The position numbers were made by a program, and so were the translations under genes. Below, piece after piece: positions 12,801 through 21,409 of a stretch of DNA of 64,000 nucleotides. The stretch spans positions 20,792,232 to 20,856,231 of the forward strand of contig CM046299.1 in the NCBI GenBank assembly GCA_025267735.1. The letters are read 5' to 3'. Positions within the stretch are counted from its first letter, which is position 1. Each line of letters starts with the position of its first letter. The stretch comes from Mactra quadrangularis (taxonomy: Eukaryota; Mollusca; Bivalvia; Venerida; Mactridae). Below the pieces are notes generated by a model. The model was not told where the DNA came from, ran no database searches, and worked only from the letters and a program-made list of their open reading frames with translations.

Positions 12801-15800
12801 GACCTTACCACAGACTTCACAGGTACAATGTTTCGTAATATTTTTATGACTGATCAAGTCAGTAAACGTAGGAAATCTTTCCTTACATTCAGAACATTTA
12901 TATGCATTCATCTTTCCATCTGTAATGAATAACAATAAGTAATTAATAAATTATTTACAATGTTAGTCATCAATTTTGGTAAAAGGATGATCTGTTTTCA
13001 CTAACTTGATTTTAATTAAATAATTTTTCAAATGTGTCAGGGTTAAAAGTAATATAAACAAGAAATGTCTTTAAAAAAGACAAACGGCGTCGATTTAAAA
13101 ACAAGAGGGCCCAAAGGGCCCTGGGTGCTCACCTGAGGAAAAGGTCAAAGGTCACAGAAGAGCCATTTACATAGGACCACTAATGTTAAAACCTATTTTT
13201 TGACGTGGTGATGGATTGCCAGATTCCTTTAGTATTTGCTCATACAAGTTGTGACCACGCATCATCACTTCATCAACAACATTTGCAGACCAGTTTCGCA
13301 GACTTGGCACATGATTGCCTACCGTAAACAATATGACAGCCAATGCAATTGCCGTACACTGATAACCACAGGGAATTGTCAAGTTACCTCCCTTTGATTT
13401 TTCCAACATACCTTTAATATACTTATATACAAAGGGTACAACTGCGTTTACTAGACCGATTCATCTAAATTTCTTATTTTGTGGCTCACAAAAAATACTG
13501 ATACCCTAGTAGCACTTAAACCGCACGATTAAATTGATTAAACATAACTCTTCGAGCTATGAATATTAAATGTTTCATAGGGCAGATCATTAAAACACTC
13601 GCCAACAAAAAACAATTCTTTTTGACAAATAATTTTTAGATATTCAAAAAATGAATTTCAAGACCTTTCTAGTGATATAAAATGCATAAAATGCATGATA
13701 TAAAATTGTTTGATGAAAAATGACTTAGTAATTGCAATTTTAAAATTACTGTGTTTTCATTGTATTTACTCGCTATCATTTCTTGCCAACCAGCGAACGG
13801 TTACCTGTAGTCTTTATCAGCTCCTTGTTACTATTTATAGACATCATAACAATAACAATGAACTGGTCTATATGTGGAGCTGTGACTCTCAAAGTGTAAA
13901 CCCCGGAAACTGGACGTAGTGAGGCTAATTTAATAATTATTGGGTAATATGTCAGACTTTTTACTAGAAACCGGTTCACATCTGGAGACGTAATTCATTT
14001 TACCCATAAAATATTGTGTTTGACACGTAACTTTTTATTGTTACAAAATAAAAAAACACTTTGGAAAGCAATAGAAGTCTACCCAAAAAAATAATCTACG
14101 AACGAAGCAAAATTTCGTAAAGCACTGCATTACAATAGTGTGGCCTTTATTTTTTCGCGCGTGTCAGGGCCATCCAATCGAAGAGGGGATTTTCTCTGTT
14201 TCCCCCGTACGTCATTTTCAGTGCTTATAAAATCATCCAATAGAACGGCGGATTTCCGAAATTCCCAAACATACGTCATTATACAGAAATGTAGGTCAAA
14301 ATCCAGCTTAGACAGCTACGCCGAAAAATATCTGAGCTATGGAGTTCACAAATATTTAATAAATGTTTTTACTGGCACAATAGCTACTGCTACAAATGAA
14401 ATGCTAGCCTATGTCATTAACATTCAGTGCATTTTTTTTTTGCCTCAAAAGGGAGGTGAAATTAGGCCTTTGCTGACTGGCAAAATATCAAAACATCAAA
14501 ATTTCACAATTATAAATAGCTTTTTATTTCGAGCCAAAAGTCTGAATGTAACAGCAACCACTACCATTATTAAGTCTGTTTTCTGTTAGGGCAGAGTCAG
14601 AAACATAAATGTGTTTTTGATACTACATTTAATGAGAGTTTTTTTGATAGTGTTTAAAAGACATTGCTACAAAAAATAAATATATGCATGCATTATCTTT
14701 ATTTGTATTGTTATCTTAAAATGCGACGATGTACGTTACTTAGTACCATTCTAAAACAAGTAAATCTGTGAGCTAATGCTCACTAGTGATACCCCCGCAA
14801 AAATCTAAAAATATGCGACAAACAGGAAGTAGATGAGCTAGGAGCATGAAATCGCTTTACACCACATGGGACTATGGGATGAAGCAATATGCAAAGTATT
14901 AGGCTGCTGCATGTTATAGTTGCTGAGAAAACTGCGACGGAAATTTTGTAACGGACGGACGGACGGACGCACGGACAAGGGTAAAACAGTATACCCCCCA
15001 CTTCTTCGAAGCGGGGGTATAATAAAATCTGCTTAAAAATGTATAACAAATAATCTAGAACATGATCTTAACACTAGTTCATGCTTCAATGAATCGCTCT
15101 GGGGTGCGTTTCATAAGACGTTTTACGAACTTCGTATCCTACGAATCTTCGTATATCGAAATATACGAAGTTGGAGCGTTTCATAAAAATACGCAAGCAC
15201 CTGTTTTTCGTAAATTTCCACCTAAATTTACGAAAGCATACTCCTTGTCGTAAATAAGCAAAGATGACCGCCGTGTACATAAATAATGAGGTTAATTATC
15301 CAAAAATGGAAGTATATAAGCATAGAATGACCCTTCTTGACATGCTTTCTCTTTGACCTGTCCAAATGACAGTATGAAGACAGAACTCTGAAGTTTGGAA
15401 ATTGCATAAACAAAAGATCGTTGCTTTAGGTTAAATCCAGTCAGTTATTTAACGAACATTAAGGATAAATTATAGTGATACTGTTGGTGGCAAAATTAAT
15501 TTGATGCCTCTAATGACGATTAGATTAGTCTACTTCTACTTTTAGTCAAGGACAACACAAGCCGATAATGTCGGCCTTCAAGAAGAATACTTATAAATGT
15601 GTTTCAGTAATAATACGCCAATTAGACAATGTATGCACTCAATAGCGTTGCCTTTACACAAGAAAAAGACTATAACACTGAGCACATAAATAAACAAATA
15701 CTCATTTTCAGTTTCTAGTGTACACAGATATGCAGACGTCAAATTAGACAGATGGCGCGCTGTGTGATGACGTAAACATGGACTGGTTTACCGAATTTAA

Positions 15801-16089
15801 CTTTCGCAAATGGGTCTAATTTACGCAACGGTTTATGAAACGATGACTAAACGAGTTCGTAAATATCTTCGTATACGTAAAATTTAAGAAAAATCGTATA
15901 TTTTTATGAAACGCACCCCAGGATAGTATCTAAATTGTTGCGCAATACAAGTCGCGAAATCTGATGACAATTACACCAATTTCAATTACGTCATTTATGC
16001 CGAACAGACAAACGCGCAATTAATCGTTTTCTAGGCGATCATCAAATACGAAAACACCATAATGATTAATATATAAGGAAATACTTACC
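711..16089 (-). CDS. Multi-C2H2 zinc-finger protein gene, six coding exons plus a probable 5' UTR exon
   Basis: The exons are 12755-12919, 8630-8734, 7979-8116, 3915-6866, 3273-3373 and 711-854, with a proposed untranslated exon ending at 16089. All junctions are GT-AG and the phases agree, giving one frame of about 1198 codons when started at the ATG 12911-12909. The product has roughly 13-14 C2H2 fingers, including one classical TGEKPY linker that spans an exon junction. Long Ser/Lys-rich linkers carry internal peptide repeats. Such proteins are usually nuclear DNA-binding regulators; no specific orthologue was recognised. No KRAB, BTB or SCAN domain was seen. The start is chosen because the 5' exon has an in-frame TGA and no in-frame ATG before it. 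The first and last exons are the least certain. Confidence 0.82.
855..2320. other. Intronic/AT-rich stretch, nothing recognised
   Basis: Part of the proposed last intron of the zinc-finger gene. No coding frame or repeat family member was recognised on either strand. Confidence 0.4.
2323..2480 (+). repeat. SINE-like repeat, family D
   Basis: Resembles 31946-32190 (+) and the reverse complements of 7690-7950 and 39718-39988. It has a tRNA-like head (gtaggatgctggcttagg, then ccaagtttaaacc in the B-box position) and the shared tail motif acccaggggtaaatg. Diverged. Confidence 0.55.
2794..3002. mobile_element. MITE family M1, copy 1
   Basis: About 210 bp with terminal inverted repeats TTTTCACAAAAATTCTTACG and TTTGTAAGAATTTTTTTGAA. 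Related copies lie at 7146-7380 and, split by another element, 8796-10722. Confidence 0.7.
3273..3373 (-). CDS. Zinc-finger gene exon 6 (one C2H2 finger)
   Basis: 101 bp between acceptor tttaag and donor cag|gtatga; enters in phase 1 and leaves in phase 0. It encodes one complete finger, CKFCGQDFSSLELLQCHERR followed by H (Cx2C...Hx3H). Confidence 0.8.
3450..3735 (-). repeat. SINE-like repeat, family B
   Basis: Carries the reverse complement of a tRNA-like B box (gggaatagaacccatgatcc) and of an A box near gagctagccgagc. The same family occurs at 8258-8475, 20036-20175 (tail) and 61715-61895. It lies in the intron between the big finger exon and the 3273 exon. Confidence 0.6.
3915..6866 (-). 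CDS. Zinc-finger gene main exon (about ten C2H2 fingers)
   Basis: A 2952-bp exon from acceptor ttag at 6867-6870 to donor gtaggt at 3914. It begins in phase 1 (completing an Asp codon) and ends in phase 1. In the 1198-residue protein it spans about residues 134-1118. Fingers start at CKLC, CETC, CGEC, CLVC, CSEC, CDKC, CDYC, CLVC, CKLC and CRYC. Between them are repeated linkers: about four copies of a GSKSKSEGTQ-type unit and about six of a KETSLIESKRDP-type unit, plus AKSEK repeats. The C-terminal part is acidic (DNDEDDTG). The expanded repeats suggest slippage growth in linkers while the finger cysteines and histidines stay intact. Confidence 0.88.
6931..7133 (-). repeat. SINE family A, truncated copy
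   Basis: Shares the tail block (acctagctttcctggaccc, accagtactcacctaccc) and the reversed B box (gggattcgaaccc) with the full copies at 35136-35414 and 47291-47586. It lacks the final tRNA-like head. It sits directly upstream of the main finger exon. Confidence 0.7.
7146..7380. mobile_element. MITE family M1, copy 2
   Basis: Terminal inverted repeats begin cacaaaaattcttac and end tttttgtgaaaag. The interior (ttggcttatcaattctaaat, atatcatagttatgctt) is collinear with 2794-3002, providing an uninterrupted reference for the split copy at 8796-10722. Confidence 0.7.
7690..7950 (-). repeat. SINE-like repeat, family D
   Basis: Collinear with 39718-39988: aagtgcagtttaaagt, then a gttgaaatcaccttca-like block, then a reversed B box in ccagttgggatggaacc and a reversed A-box region ending at gctcccact. 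Confidence 0.65.
7979..8116 (-). CDS. Zinc-finger gene exon 4 (linker)
   Basis: 138 bp from acceptor ctgcag to donor caag|gtaagc, phase 1 at both ends. It encodes 46 hydrophilic residues (KGRDHGKTSGAHTSTVVHDV...) with no finger. It links the TGEKPY finger to the main exon. It is called from splice and phase fit rather than homology. Confidence 0.7.
8258..8475 (-). repeat. SINE-like repeat, family B
   Basis: Collinear with 3450-3735: tttagctgttaacc, ccctacataattaaga, reversed B box cgggaatcgaacccatgacc and reversed A box ctgagctagcc. Confidence 0.65.
8630..8734 (-). CDS. Zinc-finger gene exon 3 (canonical TGEKPY finger)
   Basis: 105 bp from acceptor gttacag to donor acag|gtcagt, phase 1 at both ends. 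It encodes one finger, GEKPYTCSVCGEEFSW...H...H. The first Gly is completed from the upstream exon, so the classical HTGEKPY linker is rebuilt exactly across the junction. That is strong support for the exon order. Confidence 0.85.
8796..10722. mobile_element. MITE family M1, copy 3, interrupted
   Basis: The left part is 8796-8938 (ttacaaaaaatcttacg start) and the right part 10625-10722 (ends cgtaagaatttttgtgaaaa). The two halves are collinear with the uninterrupted copies at 2794 and 7146. A 1686-bp element is inserted between them. Confidence 0.7.
8939..10624. mobile_element. hAT-like DNA element inserted in a MITE
   Basis: The ends are CAGGGATTATTCTGGGC and GCCCCAAAATGATCCCTG, an imperfect inverted repeat. 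CCATAG is present on both sides (8933-8938 and 10625-10630) as a 6-bp target duplication. Removing the insert and one CCATAG restores the sequence seen in the other family M1 copies. No transposase frame is visible. The short frames at 10007-10219 and 10241-10426 were not recognised. CAGGG-type ends suggest the hAT superfamily, although hAT duplications are usually 8 bp, so the class is tentative. Confidence 0.65.
10895..11112. mobile_element. hAT-type MITE, 218 bp, with target duplication
   Basis: Perfect terminal inverted repeats CAGGGCTCGAATTTA and TAAATTCGAGCCCTG are flanked by the direct repeat ACTATAC (10888-10894 and 11113-11119). CAGGG termini with a 7-8 bp duplication fit non-autonomous hAT elements. 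The interior has smaller repeats of ttgcaagt and actcgca. Confidence 0.8.
11232..11494. mobile_element. Repeat with ATACCCCCGC ends, copy 1
   Basis: Nearly identical to 14755-15020. The core is bounded by inverted repeats ATACCCCCGC (11267-11276) and GCGGGGGTAT (11485-11494). It contains a short acggacgg/gcacgcac run. An open minus-strand frame of 93 codons crosses it but is repeat sequence and not called as a gene. Confidence 0.75.
11665..11850 (+). repeat. SINE family C (tRNA-Ser/Leu-like head)
   Basis: The head catggccgagtggttacaat matches an A box and ggttcaagtcccag a B box. The tail includes cctaccctgttgtttcctta. Other copies lie at 52752-52980 (+), 62547-62755 (+) and 35440-35693 (-). 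Confidence 0.7.
12010..12450. mobile_element. Inverted-repeat element, 440 bp
   Basis: The termini cgtttgacacttactgcatt and aatacaataagtgtcaaacg form an inverted repeat of about 38 bp. The interior shares blocks (cctgggactcc, attccctataaattaccct) with a second copy at 45620-45900. Confidence 0.65.
12755..12919 (-). CDS. Zinc-finger gene first coding exon (two fingers)
   Basis: 165 bp from acceptor attacag to donor actg|gtatag, phase 1 at both ends. The proposed start ATG is 12911-12909 (context aagATGa), giving MNAYKCSECKERFPTF... with fingers CSEC...H...H and CEVC...H...H. It ends HTG, joining GEKPY in the next exon. If an unseen upstream exon supplied the reading frame, the protein would be longer at its N-terminus. 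Confidence 0.8.
13095..13140. repeat. GGGCCC palindrome repeat
   Basis: The sequence gagggcccaaagggccctgg is followed by gtgctcacctgagg. I recall this combination as a dispersed repeat in molluscan genomes (memory, not searched). It abuts the coding-like fragment at 13167-13409. Confidence 0.5.
13167..13409 (-). pseudogene. Fragment of a multicopy, possibly mobile, cysteine-protease-like ORF
   Basis: An 80-codon open stretch reads CGYQCTAIALAVILF..., then W...VVDEVMMRGHNLYEQIL. A Gln-Cys-Thr-Ala motif before a hydrophobic helix and a later W...G..LY pattern resemble the protease-like segments of large dispersed gene families in invertebrates. There is no start, no partner exon and no downstream continuation, and it lies in an intron of the zinc-finger gene. 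The family assignment is from pattern memory and is weak. Confidence 0.3.
13420..14135. other. Intronic stretch, nothing recognised
   Basis: AT-rich sequence without a supported exon or repeat family. Short frames at 13710-13979 lack splice or motif support. Confidence 0.35.
14167..14282. promoter_or_regulatory. Two tandem CCAAT + CRE-like modules
   Basis: Two direct copies offset by 63 bp share the pattern ATCCAATnGAA...GGATTT...TTCCC...TACGTCATT. CCAAT and TACGTCA are known NF-Y and CREB/ATF-type sites. A 149-codon frame (14140-14589) runs across but has no recognisable domain. Promoter function is inferred. Confidence 0.35.
14755..15020. mobile_element. Repeat with ATACCCCCGC ends, copy 2
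   Basis: Almost identical to 11232-11494 over its full length, same orientation. The core ends are 14789-14798 and 15011-15020. It differs mainly in the length of the acggacgg run. Confidence 0.75.
15100..15920. mobile_element. DNA element with perfect 17-bp terminal inverted repeats
   Basis: The ends TGGGGTGCGTTTCATAA (15100-15116) and TTATGAAACGCACCCCA (15904-15920) are exact inverted repeats 821 bp apart. Subterminal sequence is rich in cttcgtat/atacgaag palindromes on both sides. No transposase frame is seen, so it is non-autonomous. A diverged end-like sequence (ttggggtgcgttt) occurs near 25353. Confidence 0.75.
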
Positions 16090-16260
16090 GATGTCGCTGA
16101 AACAAGCAATAACGAAATTTGATTTTGACACTCAATTTTGATCACACGTGCATATCATCACACTTGACACGCGATGAGCAAGAGGAGTTCCGGATGATCA
16201 CACCTGTGTAGACTGTACTTGCATTAATTTTAGGAACGAGGCGACGAGGCAAACTTATGA
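16089..16260 (-). other. Proposed 5' UTR exon and promoter side of the zinc-finger gene
   Basis: A strong donor (gacatcg|gtaagtat, donor at 16088-16087) follows sequence with no ATG in frame with the next exon and an in-frame TGA. It is spliced in silico to 12919. The exon's upstream edge is unknown; 16260 is a placeholder. Confidence 0.45.
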
Positions 16261-16483
16261 TCTCTCCCCACTTTTTATCCGCACTTCTGTTAAATGTAGG
16301 GACCACTGATCTGAGTATATTACATGTCGATGTATGTAGGTCTACTGTTTGAATAACCTTTCAGAATGTATCATTTTTATAATAAATCAAAGCGCTGATA
16401 GCGCTATCTGGACATGGAAACAAAATAAGAAGGGGCACATGTGGTGTCCGATCAATATTAGACTTAATCCCTTTGGTTTATTG

Positions 16484-16737
16484 TATTGTCCGTTTTTTCT
16501 CAACTGTCAAAGCTTGAACAATTTCACGGTGACTGAATGCATTGCTTTTGTACTGGCGGCAATTGCCTGTTTTTATTCAAAATATCTTTACTAAAACATA
16601 TCATACGGCATAAGCAGCTTTACTCGATCATAATACACTCTTTCTGAAACTCATGGATGTATTACGACAATAATTTTAACGAACGCATTCACCGTGAAAT
16701 TATTCATGTTTTGACAGTTGAGAAAAAACGAACTATA
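16484..16737. mobile_element. MITE family M2, copy 1 (TA-flanked)
   Basis: Terminal inverted repeats of about 45 bp: left ccgttttttctcaactgtca, right ending agttgagaaaaaacgaacta. The termini read TATTGTCC and GAACTATA, and a TA boundary fits Tc1/mariner-type insertion. Copies lie at 48680-48835 and 61466-61613. Confidence 0.75.
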
Positions 16738-16739
16738 GC

Positions 16740-17185
16740 ATGTCTGGGTAAAAGAAAAGTTAAAAGAAAATATAAGTCACTTGTTTTAACAGAGATGCGA
16801 TTTTTAAATTGAAAATTATATTAAAACGGGATTAACAAAATTTATATAACATTATTATGTACATTTGTGTGTTGAAAACAAGACAAAATTGTGTCTATAG
16901 ATCTTAAGTTTCTTCTGTGCCCAATACGCTCAGCACTGTACCATTTACAGGCAAACATAACTGTCCATTTTCTGCCAGAGAGTAAGCCAATCCTAACGCA
17001 TTGCTTTAAATCTTGTACTTCTTCGATCTCTGCTTGAAATTAAATGTACCATTTTCCAGAGACATAAATGTTATCTAATTTCTACCAATTTCAACTTTCT
17101 TTTCGTAGAAAATTGTATGGAGTAGTTATTTTATATTGTAATATTATTTTTCTGTTGGCTATCAATTGTATATTTGATGCCAAAA
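16740..17185. other. Intergenic stretch, nothing recognised
   Basis: No gene or repeat is recognised between the family M2 element and the pentanucleotide satellite. Confidence 0.35.
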
Positions 17186-17190
17186 AATAA

Positions 17191-17487
17191 TATGTTATGT
17201 TACGTTATGTTATGTTACGTTATGTTATGTTACGTTATGTTATGTTATGTTATGTTATGTTATGTTATGTTATGTTATGTTATGTTATGTTATGTTATGT
17301 TATGTTATGTTATGTTATGTTATGTTATGTTATGTTATGTTATGTTATGTTATGTTATGTCATGTCATGTCATGTCATGTCATGTCATGTCATGTCATGT
17401 CATGTCATGTCATGTCATGTCATGTCATGTTACGTTACGTTACGTTACGTTATGTTATGTTATGTTACGTTAGGTTACGTTAGGTTA
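17191..17487. repeat. Pentanucleotide satellite (TATGT/CATGT/TACGT)n
   Basis: About 60 uninterrupted 5-bp units in blocks: mixed TATGT/TACGT, then pure TATGT (about 17231-17360), pure CATGT (about 17360-17430), then TACGT and TATGT. Long frames in all three plus frames are repeat artefacts. Confidence 0.95.
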
Positions 17488-17499
17488 TGCTGTAGTTTC

Positions 17500-17790
17500 G
17501 AGTAGTTATTGATATTGTGTTTAATTGGTGTTGCTTATGTTTCGAGGTAATGATGCTCTTGTTTAAGACGTGGTTGCTGCTGTTTTGATTTATTGATGTT
17601 TTTGTTTTAAGTTGTTTAATTGTTGCTGTTGATTTGAATTGTTGTTTTGAGTTTTTGCTGTTGTTTTGAGTCGTTGTTGTTTAAATTGTGGTTGCTTTTG
17701 TTTTAGTTGTTGTTGTTATTAATTGCTAATGTTGTCGTGTGGTTGATGTTTTAGTTGATGTTTTGAACCGTTGTAGCTGTTGCACCGAGT
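17500..17790. repeat. TTG-rich degenerate simple sequence
   Basis: A low-complexity G/T stretch made of gttgttg/tgttgctg/ttgttttga variants follows the pentanucleotide array. Confidence 0.6.
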
Positions 17791-18047
17791 TCATCTTCTG
17801 ACTATGAACCAATGCTTGACGAGTGATTTAAAACCGATTGTCAATCCCTTCTACCAAATATGACCTATTTAATCCATGCTTTTTATACCATTTTGAAGCG
17901 TTGAAGAAAACATCTTTTTTAAACAAAAATGCCAGGAAACGGTCCCAATGGCCGTTAATATTGTTTTCAGAGGTTAATGCCGACTCGGATACCAATAGTG
18001 TAGTACAAGATATGTCCAGGAACGCGTCCTTGATAGGACCAACTCCA

Positions 18048-18143
18048 ATCTGATTAAAACCCGATCTAAAAATTTCCGCTCGCCTAGATACTCGCTAATT
18101 TCGGAAAACGATCTTCATGTATACATCTGTTTACGGAGATTGG
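18048..18143. repeat. Short element with CAATCT/AGATTG ends
   Basis: caatctgattaaaacccgat at the start and ctgtttacggagattg at the end recur at 36447-36523. A diverged part is at 57867-57930. Non-coding, small, mode of spread unknown. Confidence 0.55.
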
Positions 18144-18391
18144 ACCAACTCGTATGTAGGTGCGTTTTTCGTACTCTCGGACTTATAAAGCTGCAAATTC
18201 AAACATGAGAAAATTTTTGTCGGAAATGTTTGCTTCGAGCTGTATAAATTTTGCGATCATTATTGAAAATCGACACGCGCTAGGATATTCTCAAAGAGCA
18301 ATAACACATACTGACTTATTGTTATTTTACTCAGTATTACCTCCCTTACATCAACTAAAAGCTTCCAACGTCTATGTTAAATATTGATATA

Positions 18392-18760
18392 ATTAGGGAC
18401 TTTAGTCAGTTATCTTTCCCTGATAAAATCTGAAGCAATCCAATTGGTAAGTAGGTCCTTACAGTCGGAATCCTCAGATTTTATCATTGAATTCCTATGT
18501 AAGGGTAACAAAATAAATCATCTAATATCTTTCTTGTTAATGCAGATATTAACAGAAGTGATGGAATTTAGATAGTTCTTTAACTTAAAAATAATTAGCT
18601 TGAATTTCAAACAAATTAAATGATGTACAAAAAAGTTATTTAAGATTAAATTTGGCAAATTAACATAGAAAAGTAAGGGTAAAATCCGAGTAATCCAACT
18701 AATTAGACCTACCTATTTTGAAGAGTATACAAGGGGAAATAACTGACTAAAGTCCCTTAT
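18392..18760. mobile_element. Inverted-repeat element, 370 bp
   Basis: The ends agggactttagtcagttatc and aactgactaaagtccctt form an inverted repeat of about 28 bp. The interior is non-coding. Confidence 0.7.
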
Positions 18761-19299
18761 TCATAAATGTCGTTATAACAGTATACAATGTACATACAAA
18801 AATAGTATCTCGTATGAAAAAAAAATGTAATTTTGAGTCCAAATAACCAGTAATATAATTATAGCATGTGTTGAATTGTCCGCAGATAGAGTTGTCTATA
18901 GAGTTGAGTTGTATCAAGGACCCTGTACAAACGTATATAGGGGCAATGATTGCACCGGTCAATTGTTTGAAAAGCAATTAATTTAACCTGAAACTAAAAT
19001 ATACATTTTGTATGTATAGCAATGCGTTCTGTTGTATGTCACTGTTTTCAAGTAAGGATTAAATTTATCCAGTTTAGGAAATGCTGTTCAAACAGTTCAG
19101 GAATGCTATCGGTGTCAGATGATATACAGTGTCCCTATATCCAATCACGGCAGTTCGATTGGTCACATGCAGACGAACGAAAGTGATACCATTTCGAAAT
19201 TACATTAATTTTAATATTCACCCTAGTCTGGTCAATTACCTTGCCTCATATTTCATCGGCCTCCTCCCGTCTATGAAAACAATGGGTTGCGCTGATGTG

Positions 19300-19885
19300 A
19301 CTCGGTAGAACACCATCTTCTGTGGTCGTGAAGATCGATCCTTGATTTGCATTCATGATTGCAGACGGTGCAGACAAACACTTCATCCGAGCAGACTGAT
19401 GATGCCATCCTCTTCAATTTCTTTGCTTCTTGGTTTTGTCTCCTTTTCCCTCAGCAACTTCACACCTGCTTTCACAGCATGCCTCCAACTTGACTGGGTA
19501 ACAGCAATAGCCTCCCACTCCCTCGGTGTCTATGTTACCCGACTGGAGATCTCTCCTGCATGTGTCCTTGAAGCGCAATCAGAGGCGGCCTGTTAGGCTG
19601 GTTCCTTGTTCTAGCTGCCTATACAAAAGGTCTTTGGGAATGCGACCTTTTCCCATGCACCGCACATGTCCTAGCCAGCGAGGCCGTCTCTCTATGAGAA
19701 TAGCTGATATAGACATGGAATTGGCTCTGGTAAGCACCTCAGTGTTTGTTATTTTGTCCTTCCAAGATAGGTTAAGGATTCTCTGCAGGCAGAGCATGTG
19801 GAATACATTTAGCCTGGACTCTTATCTGGCATATGTTGTCCAGGATTCACTGCCGTATAGCAGGGTGCTGAGGAACTTTCCTCAT
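19300..19885 (-). pseudogene. 3' remnant of a non-LTR retrotransposon
   Basis: Minus-strand frames recover, in order, an LLYGSESWTTYA block, LQRILNLSWKDKITNTEVLTR, RRPRWLGHVRCMGKGRIP, and a C-terminal zinc knuckle FVCTVCNHECKSRIDLHDH. This order is typical of the C-terminal end of non-LTR (RTE/CR1-like) reverse-transcriptase ORFs. Stops and frameshifts interrupt it and the 5' part is missing, so it is 5'-truncated and dead. Plus-strand frames over it are antisense shadows. Confidence 0.8.
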
Positions 19886-20035
19886 ATTAGATATAGAAGA
19901 ATTGTACATTTGTATCATCATGATGTATCTAAACAGGTCATTTATACATTTTGTAGATGCAGACTTAGAGAACTATCAATTTAGTCTTCCTTTACTTAAT
20001 TTGATTAGAAGTTAGTTTGGTCACTTTTTGGTTGG

Positions 20036-20175
20036 GTTTCACGCCGTAGCAACACACAGTATGGGTCATATCATAGCGGTCAGTCAACCAACTCACCGTT
20101 CCTGGAAAGGCTAGATCTCTGGCTTTATCTGTTAACCAGGCGCATAATCCCGTATACTTTCTGTAATAAGTACAT
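20036..20175 (-). repeat. SINE family B, tail fragment
   Basis: Shares catatcatagcggtcagtca and tctgttaaccag with 3450-3735. The tRNA-like head is absent. Confidence 0.5.
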
Positions 20176-20180
20176 GTACA

Positions 20181-20558
20181 TACGGTACCCACCAAAAGTT
20201 TGGAGACAGTTCTACTTTGTAGGCCACTGAATAGCTTTCATCTAACATTTAATAACTTTTATTTTATAATGGCTTTTAGTTTTGCTTTATTTTTTGGTTA
20301 TCACAAGAAGTATAACTGAGACTTCAAAAATAGTATAAAAACTATATAATAGAAAATAATTACGATAAACATGATTTTGGAGGCTTTATTATGTCAGATA
20401 CTGAATCTTGCAGATGTGTTTTATTAATTAAATTAGTTTTCATTTTGTCACAAACCATACTTAAATGTATTAAAAATAATGATTCTACGAAAATAATCAT
20501 CAAAATTCAAGAAATGTTTTAAATTTCTTTTGTGACCAAACTTTTAGTGAGTACTGTA
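20181..20558. mobile_element. Tc1/mariner-type non-autonomous element
   Basis: The ends TACGGTACCCACCAAAAGTT and AACTTTTAGTGAGTACTGTA are inverted repeats (about 83% over 23 bp) beginning and ending at TA. Such ends resemble Tc1-family termini. There is no transposase frame. Confidence 0.6.
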
Positions 20559-20559
20559 T

Positions 20560-21120
20560 TTTAGACTCGGAACCTTGCCGACCACCTATAGATTATTATA
20601 AATGTACAAGTGTATGTCTATGACATGTAAAACCAAAATGGCTAAACTGGTCTCATGAGTATTTTTTTCATTCAGCAAATCAAACAGCCATAGTGCATAT
20701 AATCAAAAGAATCAGTCCAATGAATTAATCATAATATTTATACATCTAAAGTCATCATGCATGTCACCATGAACAGGCTTCTTAAGTTTGTGATCAAGTG
20801 CATACTTCTGTGAGAATATTAAATATATTTCAATAACAAACTTTATTGACATAAATTACAATAGAATTATAAAGATAAACTAATGTAATAACAAAAAGAG
20901 TTAAATGCATATTGACATAAAAACAACGAAGATTTGGCACACAAACAAAATCAATATATTTAAGCTATTTAAATTGTCTGTTTTTGTTATTTAACAAATG
21001 TGACACATTTATTATTTACTATTATATATAAAAATTATATATTATATAAATTTACTATTTATTTACGACGAAATATGACTGTCATTCAAACATACTGCAT
21101 CATTGTTTTGATGATTTACT
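20560..21120. other. AT-rich stretch, nothing recognised
   Basis: No coding frame or repeat family was recognised. Confidence 0.35.
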
Positions 21121-21124
21121 TTTT

Positions 21125-21405
21125 GAGGGTTTAACAACGTGTCAACACAGTTTCAAGTTATTTTACGGCGACCAACGCACCTAACCCAGCTTTCCTGGAC
21201 CCTTGTCTATAACCAGTACTCACATACTCTTCTACAAGACCGACACATTCTAAATATGCATTATTGATGAAGGAAAGTTGACATTATTGACACATTTTCA
21301 TGGAAAGGGTATGACCGTATTCATGAAGGGATTCGAATCTGAAACCTATTCAGGTAACACTATTGGATATCCCGGCGCGCTACCAACTGTGCTACTGACC
21401 CGGGT
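21125..21405 (-). repeat. SINE family A copy
   Basis: Collinear with 35136-35414 from caacgtgtcaacacagttt through accagtactcacatactc to the reversed tRNA-like head (ggcgcgctaccaactgtgct, then gacccgggt). Confidence 0.75.
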
Positions 21406-21409
21406 TTGA

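Noticed and set aside
14140..14589. 149-codon plus frame as a gene
   Set aside because: No domain, biased composition, overlaps repeated CCAAT/CRE modules, no splice support.
17174..17505. MLCYVMLCYV-type open frames
   Set aside because: Translation of the pentanucleotide satellite.
19342..19984. Plus-strand frames of 84 and 152 codons
   Set aside because: They are antisense to the non-LTR reverse-transcriptase remnant on the minus strand.
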